Of a stretch of 64,000 nt of DNA, positions 51,687 through 61,112 are shown piece after piece. The stretch lies in assembly GCA_001872735.1 (NCBI GenBank), contig MNWT01000006.1, positions 186,001-250,000 of the forward strand. The letters are read 5' to 3'. Source of the DNA: Verrucomicrobia bacterium CG1_02_43_26 (GTDB taxonomy: Bacteria > Verrucomicrobiota > Verrucomicrobiia > Opitutales > CG1-02-43-26). The number at the start of each line of letters is the position of its first letter. Within the stretch, counting starts at the first letter, position 1. Below the pieces are notes generated by a model. The model saw nothing but the letters and a program-made list of their open reading frames with translations. It was not told the origin of the DNA and ran no database searches. Position numbers and translations under genes: made by a program.

Positions 51687-52844
51687 ATGGAAACATTTTT
51701 ACAAGCTAGATGTGAGCGTTTTTTGAATGATATTTCGGCTTTGGGGCGCTTGAGGACAAGAAATTCTAGCGATATAGACAACAAGAGCGTGATTGATTTG
51801 ACTACGAATGATTATCTGGGGCTTGCCAAAAGTGAGCGCGTGAAAAATGCTACAATCGCCGCGCTAGAAAAGTATGGCAGTTCTGCTTCCGGATCCCCTG
51901 TTGTGAACGGGTATTTAGCCATACATAAGGAGTTTGAGGAAAATCTATGCGATTGGCTAGGCTTTAATGAGGCCGTATTATGGAGCTCAGGGTTCTTGGC
52001 TAATGAGAGCATCATGAGTGGTCTTGCGAGCAAGGGAGATATTGTGCTTATAGATAGACTGGCGCATTACAGTTTGATCAAAGGAACTCTACGAAGCGGA
52101 GCACGCATGATTAGGTATCATCATTTAGGATACGATGCCTTGGAAGACCAGCTTAAGCAGTATTCAAAATCGAGCCGAAATATTTTTGTAGTTACAGAAA
52201 GTTTATTCAGCATGGATGGGGATTATCCGGACTTAGAACGAATAGCAGAGCTGAAGAAGAAGTATAATTTCGTGTGGATCGTTGACGAAGCTCACGGGAT
52301 AGGTTGGTATGGCGCGGAAGGAAGGGGTGTATGCGGGATGCAAGGGGTGATAGGGTCTGTTGATCTTTTAGTAGGAACATTAGGGAAGGCGATGGCAAGC
52401 CAAGGCGCCTTTGCTATGTTCCGTAATTCTGTCGTGAAGGATTATGTTATTAACGCTTGTAAGGACTTTATGTATACAACTTACCTGGCGCCCGTTTTAG
52501 TCGGCGCAGCCAATGAGTCCTTAGCCTGTATTCGAGAGATCAGAGAAAGTGAACGAAAGAATTGGCAGCAACGAGCATGTGCTCTGAGAAAGGCACTTAA
52601 TATCCCAGTGGAAGGGCATAACGGCAGTGATGGACCCATCTTGCCTATCATTATTGGGAGCGAAGAAGCTGTCATGTGTACTGCAAAACAATTTTATGAA
52701 AATGGCCTCAAGGTAGCTCCGATACGCCCGCCAAGTGTGCCCAACGGGAGAAGCTTACTAAGACTCTCGTTGAAAACTGATTTGGACATGGAAGTGATTG
52801 CGCAACGTGTTCAAAAAAGCATGAAAGGAATAAGTTGCGCATGA
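51687..52844 (+). CDS. bioF: 8-Amino-7-oxononanoate synthase
   Basis: PLP enzyme joining pimeloyl-ACP and alanine to KAPA. NDYLGLAKSERVK, YGSSASGSPVVNGYLAIHKE, WSSGFLANESIMSG, IVDEAHGIGWYGAEGRG and GTLGKAMASQGAF with the Schiff-base Lys. 385 aa. GGAGGTAA is five bases before ATG. Its TGA overlaps the next gene's ATG. Confidence 0.97.
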   Translation: METFLQARCERFLNDISALGRLRTRNSSDIDNKSVIDLTTNDYLGLAKSERVKNATIAALEKYGSSASGSPVVNGYLAIHKEFEENLCDWLGFNEAVLWSSGFLANESIMSGLASKGDIVLIDRLAHYSLIKGTLRSGARMIRYHHLGYDALEDQLKQYSKSSRNIFVVTESLFSMDGDYPDLERIAELKKKYNFVWIVDEAHGIGWYGAEGRGVCGMQGVIGSVDLLVGTLGKAMASQGAFAMFRNSVVKDYVINACKDFMYTTYLAPVLVGAANESLACIREIRESERKNWQQRACALRKALNIPVEGHNGSDGPILPIIIGSEEAVMCTAKQFYENGLKVAPIRPPSVPNGRSLLRLSLKTDLDMEVIAQRVQKSMKGISCA

Positions 52845-53446
52845 AGACCCTGTGGGTAGGAGGCTGGGGTGTTGCGCCAAAATCTATACTGGATTTGGCG
52901 CAGACACGGTTTCCTGATGCTGAGCATACCTGTGTGGCTCCAGCCCAAGACGCTATTGAGTTAATCAAGCAAGGGGCATATCAGGCGTATGTAGGTTATT
53001 CTTTGGGCGCGAGCTTGGTATTATCCGAAGTAGGGAAATCGATTAAAGCGGAGAATGTTTATTTGATGGCACCCTTTGTTAATGTTGCGAAGCAAGCTAG
53101 CTGCTTAAGTAAATTAAGTATAGCACAAGTGGAGTGGCTGTGCAGGCTTGTAGAGCAGAATCCTAAAGAAGCGTTAACCCGATTCTACAGCTTTGCCGGA
53201 TTGGCCGACAAGACAGACGGTACACTCCCTTACTCAAAAAATGAATTATTATGGGGCTTATCGTATTTATTGAAAACGAAAGCGCCTGTTTCGATAAAAG
53301 GCATTGTACAACTTATTTTAGGAGGTTATGACAAACTTGTGGATAAGTTCCTGATGCAAGCCCTTTTTCCCGATGCGATGCTGATTGAAGAAGCCGGGCA
53401 CGATTACCGTGACTTAATCAGCTATTTAAAAATAGGAGCCAGGTGA
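52841..53446 (+). CDS. BioG/BioH-like pimeloyl-ACP methyl ester esterase (201 aa)
   Basis: Alpha/beta hydrolase fold, short form: LWVGGWGVAP at the start, VGYSLGASLVLS with the nucleophile Ser, and late EEAGHDYRDL with His. Placed between bioF and bioC, where the pimeloyl-ACP methyl ester gate enzyme is expected (BioH, BioG, BioJ, BioV are interchangeable types). It is the compact BioG/BioV size, but the sequence is too diverged to name one. ATG 52841 is chosen because it forms the ATGA overlap with bioF; an in-frame TTG six bases upstream is less likely. Function inferred from synteny. Confidence 0.8.
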   Translation: MKTLWVGGWGVAPKSILDLAQTRFPDAEHTCVAPAQDAIELIKQGAYQAYVGYSLGASLVLSEVGKSIKAENVYLMAPFVNVAKQASCLSKLSIAQVEWLCRLVEQNPKEALTRFYSFAGLADKTDGTLPYSKNELLWGLSYLLKTKAPVSIKGIVQLILGGYDKLVDKFLMQALFPDAMLIEEAGHDYRDLISYLKIGAR

Positions 53447-54162
53447 TGCGATTTAATGAAAAGGCAAACATGTATGACGGCAATGCGATAGCCCAACGGG
53501 ATGCAGCCCTTTGGGGAGCGCAATGGATTGAAGATAGCCTTGATGGGAGGATTATAAAAGAGTTTGGCGCGGGAACGGGGCTGTTTAGCGAAGAATTGAT
53601 AAAACGTGCCCCTGAGAGGTTTTACGCGAGTGACGTGAGTGAAAAGATGGTAATAGAAGGAACCAAAAAATTACCCAACATAGCGTGGTCTACGGAAAAT
53701 GCCTGGGAGCCTAATACCGGGAAATATGATCGCATTTATTCTTCCAGCTTGCTGCAATGGGCGAGAGATCCCGTTATGGCATTACGAAAGTGGACAAACG
53801 GCTTAAATGAAGGAGGGAAAATGTTACACATTTTTTTTGTCAAAGGGAGCTTGTGTGAGCTCAACGACGTCATGCCTCGCCTGAAAGGACTTGAATGGAG
53901 AGATTGCGCCTATTGGCTGAATGCTTTTGTTCAAGCAGGTATAACGTTAACGCGTTATTCGGAGAAAGTGAATAAATACTACTACCCGGATGTATTTACA
54001 ATCCTGAAACAATTAAGGGATAGCGGCGTTACCCCTGAGAAAAGCGTAGGCAGACAGCAAACAATCTTACGGCAGGCGATTATTAATTACGATAAACGCT
54101 ATAGAAGTGCCGCAGGAGTGCCCTGCACCTGGAGTGTTATGCGGATAGAGTGTTGTATTTAA
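53446..54162 (+). CDS. bioC: Malonyl-ACP O-methyltransferase
   Basis: SAM methyltransferase that caps malonyl-ACP so fatty acid synthase can make pimeloyl-ACP. KEFGAGTGLFSEELIKR (SAM site), YASDVSEKMVIEG, and YDRIYSSSLLQWARDP match BioC. 238 aa. AGGAG precedes ATG 53446; a GTG three bases upstream is possible. The start overlaps the stop of the esterase gene. Last gene of the operon, so the set is self-sufficient for biotin from fatty acid precursors. Confidence 0.92.
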   Translation: MRFNEKANMYDGNAIAQRDAALWGAQWIEDSLDGRIIKEFGAGTGLFSEELIKRAPERFYASDVSEKMVIEGTKKLPNIAWSTENAWEPNTGKYDRIYSSSLLQWARDPVMALRKWTNGLNEGGKMLHIFFVKGSLCELNDVMPRLKGLEWRDCAYWLNAFVQAGITLTRYSEKVNKYYYPDVFTILKQLRDSGVTPEKSVGRQQTILRQAIINYDKRYRSAAGVPCTWSVMRIECCI

Positions 54163-54182
54163 GTACTGATCTGGGTTGAGTA

Positions 54183-55016
54183 CTAGTGTTGCGGAGGGTA
54201 GTGCTTCTCGAGTTCCGCTGTAATATAACGAAAAGTTTCATCCACATCATCGGAATAGATAAAGCAATCCACATCGCCTCTTTTAATAGCCCCATGCTGG
54301 ATCATGGGTTCAAAGTTGATAACGTCCCTCCAGTATTTGGATCCAAAGAGGACAATGGGGACGTAACGCTTCATTTTGCCTGTTTTTACAAGGGTGATGA
54401 GCTCGAACACCTCGTCGAGCGTGCCCATGCCACCAGGGAATACCACAAAAGCTTTTGCGAAATAGAAGAACCAAAATTTTCTAAGGAAGAAATATTTGAA
54501 ATTAAAGGAAAGTTCAGGGCTTATGTACGGATTCGGAGATTGCTCTGTTGGGATCTGGATATTGAGACCAATTGAACGAGAATTTGCCCGTTGGGCACCC
54601 CGGTTAGTGGCCTCCATGATTCCCGGGCCTCCGCCAGAACACACAATGAACTGGTTAAGCGGGTTAGTGAATTTTTCCTGAGACCACTGGGAGAATCGAA
54701 AAGCGAGTTCTTCAGCTGAGTTATAAAACAAACTCATGTAGTGTTTAAATTCAGCTTCACGAAAACGATCGATCAATTCCTGGGGGCGATCAGGGGATCG
54801 ATCCAATTCTTCTTTAATTATCTCCAAGTTTTTTTTAGCCTTGGCCTCTGGGAGTGTTCGGGAGGAACCGAAAAAAACAATCGTATTTTCTACCTCTTCT
54901 TTGCAGAAAGTATACGCCATATCAAGGAGTTCTGTACGCATGATCTTAAGGCGCTCTTCCATTTTTTGGTGGTAGATTGCGTCCCTAGAACATTTATGTT
55001 TATTATCTTTAGGCAT
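54183..55016 (-). CDS. LOG-family / TIGR00730-like protein (277 aa)
   Basis: Rossmann-fold nucleotide-processing protein: IVFFGSSRTLPEAKAK at the start, VCSGGGPGIMEATNRGAQ (nucleotide-binding glycines), and VVFPGGMGTLDEVFELITLV, the PGGxGTxxE signature of the LOG phosphoribohydrolase family. Bacterial LOG proteins hydrolyse 5'-monophosphate N-glycosidic bonds (cytokinin riboside 5'-monophosphate type); older annotation called them lysine decarboxylases. Convergent with bioC. Confidence 0.9.
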   Translation of the reverse strand: MPKDNKHKCSRDAIYHQKMEERLKIMRTELLDMAYTFCKEEVENTIVFFGSSRTLPEAKAKKNLEIIKEELDRSPDRPQELIDRFREAEFKHYMSLFYNSAEELAFRFSQWSQEKFTNPLNQFIVCSGGGPGIMEATNRGAQRANSRSIGLNIQIPTEQSPNPYISPELSFNFKYFFLRKFWFFYFAKAFVVFPGGMGTLDEVFELITLVKTGKMKRYVPIVLFGSKYWRDVINFEPMIQHGAIKRGDVDCFIYSDDVDETFRYITAELEKHYPPQH

Positions 55017-55020
55017 GAAA

Positions 55021-55548
55021 TTAATGAGAAAAGCTTACGTTGGAAAATTTAATAGTATTGTCGATTAATTTGTATATGCGAGCGCAAATGTTTGGGTTAG
55101 GTTGATCTTGCTCATCAAAGTCAGTTGGGTGGGCATAGACAAAATTAGGCATGATAACGCAGCGAAAATCGAGCATGAGGGAATTGGCAAAAGGCATGAC
55201 CGCCATGTATGAGTGGTGACCTCCCGCGGAACAGAGAAACCCAACGACCTTATGATTCCAGGCATCGTTAGTGAGTTCTAATAAATTTTTGGTAGCTGCT
55301 GCGACATTATAATTATAAATAGGTGTGGCGAGAATAATACCATCCGCAGCAGCTATGGCTTCGGATAATTCAGTTAGGGCAGGGTGGTTATACGCATCAG
55401 CCCCATCGCATATAGGAAGATCGTAATTTTGGAGGTTTATGAATTGAGTTTCTACGGAAAGATCTTGTAAGGCATTGAATGCAAACTCAGCAAGAAGCCT
55501 GGATTTGCTTTCTGGATTTAGGCTGCAACTGATTATTAAGATGCTCAT
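55021..55548 (-). CDS. NADPH-dependent FMN reductase family protein
   Basis: Flavodoxin-like fold of 175 aa. ILIISCSLNPESKSRLL is the phosphate-binding start, LATPIYNYNVAAATKNLLEL the FMN loop, and VVGFLCSAGGHHSYMA the C-terminal loop. Probably reduces FMN/FAD or quinones with NAD(P)H. Four bases separate it from the LOG gene downstream on the same strand. Confidence 0.88.
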   Translation of the reverse strand: MSILIISCSLNPESKSRLLAEFAFNALQDLSVETQFINLQNYDLPICDGADAYNHPALTELSEAIAAADGIILATPIYNYNVAAATKNLLELTNDAWNHKVVGFLCSAGGHHSYMAVMPFANSLMLDFRCVIMPNFVYAHPTDFDEQDQPNPNICARIYKLIDNTIKFSNVSFSH

Positions 55549-55575
55549 TGTTTACTGTGGTTTGTTAGAAAAAGT

Positions 55576-55610
55576 AAAAAGTCCCGATTATAAGTAATCG
55601 GGACTTTTTA
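55576..55610. terminator. Bidirectional intrinsic terminator
   Basis: AAAAAGTCCCGATTA pairs with TAATCGGGACTTTTT around a 4-base loop. It ends the minus-strand FecR-domain gene. Confidence 0.92.
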
Positions 55611-55655
55611 AGGCTAGCAGTGTAACCTTTTAGATTCAAGGGAATTAATTAGGGA

Positions 55656-56744
55656 TTAGCTGGGGCTGGTAAAGAATTCGTCTTCGCCAACGATAGAATT
55701 ATCCACATCACTCGTTACGGGGGTGGCTGCAGCATCCTCTGTAGTCGTCGTCGTGGTGGTGGTCGTCGGGGTTGTGGTGGTGGTCGTTGAGATAACATCC
55801 TTACCTACGTTTGGATTACCCGTTTTTAGCGCTTCTTTTTTAGTGTCTTCGAGTGATTTCTTTGTATTATCTTCGAGTGTATTAAGTGCAGCTTTAGCAG
55901 TATTGCCGCTTAGAACCGTAGCTGGTGACTTGAGTGCCGTGAGGGCAGGTTTAGCAGCTTTAACTGCTGCGATAATTGCTTTGCTAAGGGTATTTTCATC
56001 CACAACAGCAACTACAAGGTTTTTCTCAGCTTCTGTGATTACCCCTGGCTTGGAGGTGCCGGAAATGATGTCACCTGTATCCACGTTCTTTTTACCAGAG
56101 CTGTCGATTTTGGCACCTGGGTTCAGTTCACTAGTAATTTGTTCAACGACTTCGTTGCCTGAAGCGTCCATAGAAACGTTATAAGTAGTTGACACAACAT
56201 CACCGTCTGCATTGAAAATGGTCATGTTATAACTACCGGTATCAACGTTAAGTTCGAAAGCTACATAAAAGATGGTGCCGCGGATGCCAGCAGTACCGGC
56301 TTGGGTGACGACATCAAAAGTGGACTTTGGCCCTAGTTTCTTAACATTACCAACGAGTTCACCGTAGTTCAGGGTGAGCTCTGTTTTAGAGGCACTGGGG
56401 TCTGCTTGGATGAGCTCGAATTGACCGGCTGACGTATCGAAGGCTTCCTGCTTGCAAGAAGCGACTGTGATACTGGTATTGCTTGGAATGGTAATGATGG
56501 AGCCGTTTGAGAAAATCAATACGCAGGAACTGTTTGCCTCAGTATCAATAGTATAGCCCTCTCCGAATATTTGGCCATTGTGGAGAGGATAGGTGGCACC
56601 TGTGCTTTCATTAACGAGGAAAACCTCACCTTTGATTTGGGTGGCCTTCACTTTGCCTTTAGGCATTTCAGCAAGAGCGGTAGCGCTCAAGAGGATAACG
56701 GCAAATGAAGTGAGCAGTAATTTCTTTAGGGATGCGAATTTCAT
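55656..56744 (-). CDS. Secreted FecR-domain protein with Thr-rich tail (362 aa)
   Basis: Signal peptide (residues 1-~25, ending ATALA-EM). FecR domain at ~50-160: QIFGEGYTIDTEANSSCVLI, FSNGSIITIPSNTSI, and the VTQAGTAGIRGTIFYV end. The middle is Ala/Lys-rich helical (AIIAAVKAAKPALTALKSPA), and residues ~315-345 are nearly all threonine (TTTTTTPTTTTTTTTTE). Typically FecR proteins in this style are outer-surface or envelope proteins of verrucomicrobia-like bacteria; no sigma/receptor partner is seen here, so it is not a classical iron regulator. Confidence 0.85.
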   Translation of the reverse strand: MKFASLKKLLLTSFAVILLSATALAEMPKGKVKATQIKGEVFLVNESTGATYPLHNGQIFGEGYTIDTEANSSCVLIFSNGSIITIPSNTSITVASCKQEAFDTSAGQFELIQADPSASKTELTLNYGELVGNVKKLGPKSTFDVVTQAGTAGIRGTIFYVAFELNVDTGSYNMTIFNADGDVVSTTYNVSMDASGNEVVEQITSELNPGAKIDSSGKKNVDTGDIISGTSKPGVITEAEKNLVVAVVDENTLSKAIIAAVKAAKPALTALKSPATVLSGNTAKAALNTLEDNTKKSLEDTKKEALKTGNPNVGKDVISTTTTTTPTTTTTTTTTEDAAATPVTSDVDNSIVGEDEFFTSPS

Positions 56745-56899
56745 TTTGAATGCAATACGGGGTTAGTAAAATTTGGACGATCCAATCCTCATCCTAAAGG
56801 TTGCTAATCCTCATGCAAGCGCAAAATGAAATTCAAGAGGCTATTTTTAATAAAATTACAGCATTTGACCCGATGGGTGGTTTTTTACTAACGTTTCTG

Positions 56900-57484
56900 T
56901 TATTTAAGACTCAAGGCGGTTTTTCTCTTTTTTGAAACTTTTGGGGATGATCTGCTTCTCGTTACTGGAAGAGAAGGTGTACCAGATTTTACCTTTGTGG
57001 GCTTGAGTTGGGTATTAATTTTACGAAGGATTTCGGGGCCGTGAATTTCGAGCATCATTTTCTTTCGTAGGCTAACTGCTTTTTCGAACGCTTTTTTTTC
57101 TCCGTATTTTTTAATGGAGAAGGAGGTGCATTTTTGTACACCTGAAGCAGGCCTCCAGCTTACTGAAAAACATTCATGGACAGTGCCGTTTGGGCTGCGC
57201 TTTTTTGTTCTGCAGACGCCCAGCACGCCAGTGGTATTGCGGGCATCTTTAAATACAATGCGTCGGCCGGTTGATTGCTTCGGGATATCTGAGATTTTAG
57301 TGAAGAGGCTGTCCCTATATTCAATTGCGGCAGCTCGCGCTTGCTTCTTCCCACCCAGTTTTTTATCGCTAAAAAGCTTGGCGTAAGTTTTTCCGTTTCG
57401 GTAGGCCCGTACGAACCATCCGTGCGTTGATCCAGAATCGATGCGGCTGATTCCTTTATTGGGTTTTTGTTTTTTTGTTTTCAT
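56900..57484 (-). CDS. AP2-like DNA-binding domain protein (194 aa)
   Basis: Two copies of the three-strand/one-helix AP2 pattern: GWFVRAYRNGKTYAKLFSD with KQARAAAIEYRD (~13-60), and GVLGVCRTKKRSPNG with FSVSWRP and EKKAFEKAVSLRKKMM (~85-145). The tail is basic and Ser-rich. Bacterial AP2-like domains are known in phage integrases and homing nucleases, but no catalytic domain is present, so a free-standing regulator is likely. Ribosome site AAGGAGAGG before ATG. Monocistronic, AT-rich flanks. Confidence 0.7.
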   Translation of the reverse strand: MKTKKQKPNKGISRIDSGSTHGWFVRAYRNGKTYAKLFSDKKLGGKKQARAAAIEYRDSLFTKISDIPKQSTGRRIVFKDARNTTGVLGVCRTKKRSPNGTVHECFSVSWRPASGVQKCTSFSIKKYGEKKAFEKAVSLRKKMMLEIHGPEILRKINTQLKPTKVKSGTPSLPVTRSRSSPKVSKKRKTALSLK

Positions 57485-57734
57485 CTCATCCTCTCCTTTT
57501 TGTTAACTTAACTTATTATAGTTATAACATATTATACTTTTAGTGTAATATCAACACATTTTGCTAATTTATTTATAGATATTATATTTTAATTTCAAAA
57601 AACTAAGCATAGCGATGCGATGTCTGAGAAAAATCGGTCAAACAGGATATGCATAGCGCGGAGCAAGATTGCCCTTATGCATGGCTCCTAAACGCAGTTA
57701 CAAGAGATAATCCCCTAGTACTGAGTTTACTATT

Positions 57735-60700
57735 TTATGAGATGAGTGCTCTGATGCAGCCAAGTTCTTGAATGGGAGAGATGGTGAGCTCTTCATCTTG
57801 GAGTGCGATGATGCCCTTTAATGCGGCATAGGCTCCGGACATTGTGGGGATCATGCAAACGCTGTGGAGGATGGCCTCTTCCCTGATTTTACAATCGTCT
57901 TGCTGGGGAATTACCCCTTCTGGGGTATTGATAATCATCTGCATATCGCCGTTTTTAATCAGGTCGAGTACATTTGGTCGGGCACCGTCTGATATTCGGA
58001 ATAGATTGCGTACGGTGATGCCATTTTGCTCTAGATAATCTACGGTACCAGCTGTGGCATATATGTTAAACCCAAGCGCCTGGAGCCGTTGGGCTAAGTC
58101 GATTGCTTTGGGCTTGTCTGTGTTTTTGACGGAAATAAAGACATTGCCGCGAGTGGGGAGGCCTGGCTGGGCACCGCTTAGGCTTTTGGCAAAAGCGAGG
58201 CCGATGTCTGTGTCGCGCCCCATGACTTCGCCAGTGCTGCGCATTTCAGGAGAAAGCATAACAGGACTACCCGGAAAACGATTAAAAGGAAATACAGACG
58301 TTTTAATGCACCAGTATTCCGGGTCAACCTCTCGTGTGAAGCCGATATCTTTGAGTTTTTCTCCGGCCATGACTCGAGCGGCATATTTTGCTAACGGTAC
58401 ACCGATTGCTTTAGCAACAAACGGAATGGTCCTAGATGCTCGCGGGTTGACCTCTAGTACATACAGATCGTCATCTTTAATGACGAATTGGGTATTCATG
58501 AGGCCGATAACCTCGAGTTCGCGCGCCAAGGCATAAGTGGCCTTTCGGATGCGTTCAATCATTTCACGACCTACGGTGTGCGGGGGCATGACCATGCAAG
58601 CGTCACCGGAATGTACGCCCGCGTGCTCAACATGTTCCAGCATCCCACCGATCACGGTTGTTTCGCCATCGCTGACACAATCGACATCTAATTCAATAGC
58701 ATCTTCGAGGAATTGATCGAGGAGGACAGGTTTACCCGGAGCGGCATCAAAAGCTTCTCGAACCGCCTTTTTGAGACCCTCCATATCATAAATAATAAAC
58801 ATGCCACGGCCACCTAATACAAACGAAGGCCTTAATAAGATAGGAAAACCGATTTCGCCGGCGACCTCGTAAGCTTTTTCCGGGGTAAGCGCCGTACGAT
58901 TTTTGGGCTGTTTGAGCCCAAGCTTGCTCAAAATTTGTTTAAATAGCTCCCTATCCTCAGCGCGCTCGATGGATTCGGGAGTGGTGCCTAATATATTAAC
59001 TCCATGCTCTTTAAGTTCTAGCGCTAAGTTTAATGGCGTTTGCCCACCCAGTTGAATGATAGCGCCCTCGCACTGTTCCTGATAATAAATTTCGAGCACA
59101 TCGCCTAGGGTGAGCGGTTCGAAGTAGAGGCGACTAGAAGTATCGTAGTCCGTGGAGACGGTTTCAGGATTTGAGTTTACCATGACGGTTTCAAAACCCT
59201 GTTCTCTTAAAGCAAATGAAGCGTGAACGCAGCAGTAGTCAAACTCGATGCCCTGGCCGATGCGGTTTGGCCCGCCACCAAGGATCATGATCTTACGTTT
59301 ATCGGAAGGAATGATTTCGTTTTCCAAGCCGTACGTAGAGTAGTAATAAGGCGTTTTTGCTTCAAATTCAGCGGCACAGGTGTCTACTAGCCGGTAGACG
59401 GTATTGACCTCGAATTTGTTACGCAGTTTACGAATTTCCCGCCCCTTACAGCGCAGGATGTTTCCAATTTGTTTATCCGAAAAACCATATTGCTTGATTT
59501 TCATCAACAGCTCCGGGGTAAGGAAATCCTTGGTTTTACCGATCAGAGAACGCTCGAGATCTACTATTTCTTTGAGCTGATGGAGGAACCAAGGGTCTAT
59601 TTTGCTGAGCTCGTGGACCTTTGCAACGCTCATGCCAGCAATAAAAGCAAAACGAACAAAGAAAATGCGCTCGGCGGTAGGTTTGGCGACATTAGCCATG
59701 AGTTCATGGCTATCCTTTACCTCCCATTGCCCGTATTTTCCCCCGCCCCCGAAACCGAGACTACCGATTTCAAGCGACCTAACCGCTTTTTGGAAAGATT
59801 CCTTAAAAGTACGCCCGATGGCCATGGCTTCCCCAACTGATTTCATGGAAGAGGTTAACGTTGTATCTGCTCCCGGGAATTTTTCGAAAGTAAAGCGAGG
59901 GATTTTGGTGACAACGTAATCAATAGAAGGCTCGTAGCTGGCAAATGTTTCTCCTGTAATATCGTTTTTAAGTTCATCTAGCGTGTAGCCGACTGCCAGT
60001 TTGGCGGCAAGCTTAGCTATGGGGATGCCCGTTGCCTTCGATGCAAGCGCGGAGGAGCGCGAGACACGAGGATTCATTTCAATAACAATCATATGACCAT
60101 TTTCCGGATTAATGGCGAATTGGACATTGCTGCCACCTGTTTCGACCCCGATGGCACGTATAACGGCAAAAGAAGCATCGCGCATGCGTTGGTATTCTTT
60201 GTCTGAAAGCGTCATGGAAGGCGCTACGGTAATGGAGTCCCCCGTGTGAATGCCCATGGGATCAAGATTTTCGATCGCGCAGATAACAACACAGTGGTCA
60301 TTTTTATCCCGCATGACCTCCATTTCGAATTCCTTCCAGCCCAAAAGACCCTCTTCAATGAGAACCTCATTGACCGGAGAGGCATCCAAACCCTTTGTGA
60401 CCATTTCTTCAAACTCTTCTTTGTTGTAGGCGATGCCACCGCCCTTGCCCCCCATAGTATAACTGGGGCGTATAATGATGGGGTAGCGGCCTATTTCCAG
60501 AGCGATTTCCCTGGCTTCGGGACGAGTGTGCGCGACATTAGATTTAGGGACGCTCAGGCCGATGTCGATCATGATTTGGCGAAAAAGAGCACGATCTTCG
60601 CCTCGCTCGATGGCTTGAACGTTTGCGCCGATCATTTCGACACCGTACTTATTTAAGATGCCCGCTTTTTCAAGACTGACAGAAAGATTCAGGGCCGTTT

Positions 60701-60977
60701 GGCCTCCTAGCGTTGGAAGTAAAGCATCCGGACGTTCCTTGGCGATGATCTTTTCAATGATATCAATCGAAAGAGGCTCAATGTAGGTAGCATCGGCAAA
60801 CTCGGGATCTGTCATAATGGTAGCCGGATTTGAGTTGATGAGAATGACTCGATAACCCTCTTCTTTAAGGGCTTTGCACGCTTGCGTGCCACTGTAGTCA
60901 AATTCGCACGCCTGACCTATAATGATGGGGCCAGCGCCTATGATTAGAATAGATTGGATGTCCGTTCGTTTGCTCAT
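57735..60977 (-). CDS. carB: Carbamoyl-phosphate synthase large subunit
   Basis: Makes carbamoyl phosphate from bicarbonate, ammonia (via CarA) and 2 ATP. Full two-half layout, 1080 aa. First ATP-grasp half: [52 protein letters not shown]. Second half: [49 protein letters not shown]. The C-terminal MGS-like allosteric domain is ~945-1080. No carA in the window. Confidence 0.99.
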   Translation of the reverse strand: MSKRTDIQSILIIGAGPIIIGQACEFDYSGTQACKALKEEGYRVILINSNPATIMTDPEFADATYIEPLSIDIIEKIIAKERPDALLPTLGGQTALNLSVSLEKAGILNKYGVEMIGANVQAIERGEDRALFRQIMIDIGLSVPKSNVAHTRPEAREIALEIGRYPIIIRPSYTMGGKGGGIAYNKEEFEEMVTKGLDASPVNEVLIEEGLLGWKEFEMEVMRDKNDHCVVICAIENLDPMGIHTGDSITVAPSMTLSDKEYQRMRDASFAVIRAIGVETGGSNVQFAINPENGHMIVIEMNPRVSRSSALASKATGIPIAKLAAKLAVGYTLDELKNDITGETFASYEPSIDYVVTKIPRFTFEKFPGADTTLTSSMKSVGEAMAIGRTFKESFQKAVRSLEIGSLGFGGGGKYGQWEVKDSHELMANVAKPTAERIFFVRFAFIAGMSVAKVHELSKIDPWFLHQLKEIVDLERSLIGKTKDFLTPELLMKIKQYGFSDKQIGNILRCKGREIRKLRNKFEVNTVYRLVDTCAAEFEAKTPYYYSTYGLENEIIPSDKRKIMILGGGPNRIGQGIEFDYCCVHASFALREQGFETVMVNSNPETVSTDYDTSSRLYFEPLTLGDVLEIYYQEQCEGAIIQLGGQTPLNLALELKEHGVNILGTTPESIERAEDRELFKQILSKLGLKQPKNRTALTPEKAYEVAGEIGFPILLRPSFVLGGRGMFIIYDMEGLKKAVREAFDAAPGKPVLLDQFLEDAIELDVDCVSDGETTVIGGMLEHVEHAGVHSGDACMVMPPHTVGREMIERIRKATYALARELEVIGLMNTQFVIKDDDLYVLEVNPRASRTIPFVAKAIGVPLAKYAARVMAGEKLKDIGFTREVDPEYWCIKTSVFPFNRFPGSPVMLSPEMRSTGEVMGRDTDIGLAFAKSLSGAQPGLPTRGNVFISVKNTDKPKAIDLAQRLQALGFNIYATAGTVDYLEQNGITVRNLFRISDGARPNVLDLIKNGDMQMIINTPEGVIPQQDDCKIREEAILHSVCMIPTMSGAYAALKGIIALQDEELTISPIQELGCIRALIS

Positions 60978-61054
60978 TCAAGGTTACAGTTTGCTGATGA
61001 GAGGGTGCAAGGCAAGGGTATTTGATTGTAATGTTATGGGCGATCCTTTGTATC

Positions 61055-61094
61055 AAAAAAAAGGGCAATTGAATACTACAATTGCCCTTTTTTT
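61055..61094. terminator. Bidirectional intrinsic terminator
   Basis: GGGCAATTG (61063-61071) pairs with CAATTGCCC (61079-61087), with an A-run before and T-run after. It ends the phosphofructokinase gene on the minus strand. Confidence 0.92.
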
Positions 61095-61112
61095 GCTAAA
61101 ACTAACTAAAAC

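Noticed and set aside
48754..54162. Recent horizontal transfer of the biotin operon
   Set aside because: AGA/AGG looks more frequent than in some neighbours, but mnmE uses AGA too and the difference follows strand composition; evidence is too weak.
55690..55710. Perfect DnaA box TTATCCACA
   Set aside because: A single copy inside the FecR coding sequence with no AT-rich unwinding region or further boxes; chance match.
57600..57734. RNA gene in the carB-AP2 gap
   Set aside because: Small GC stems (GGAGC/GCTCC) are present but there is no coherent long fold or known RNA motif.
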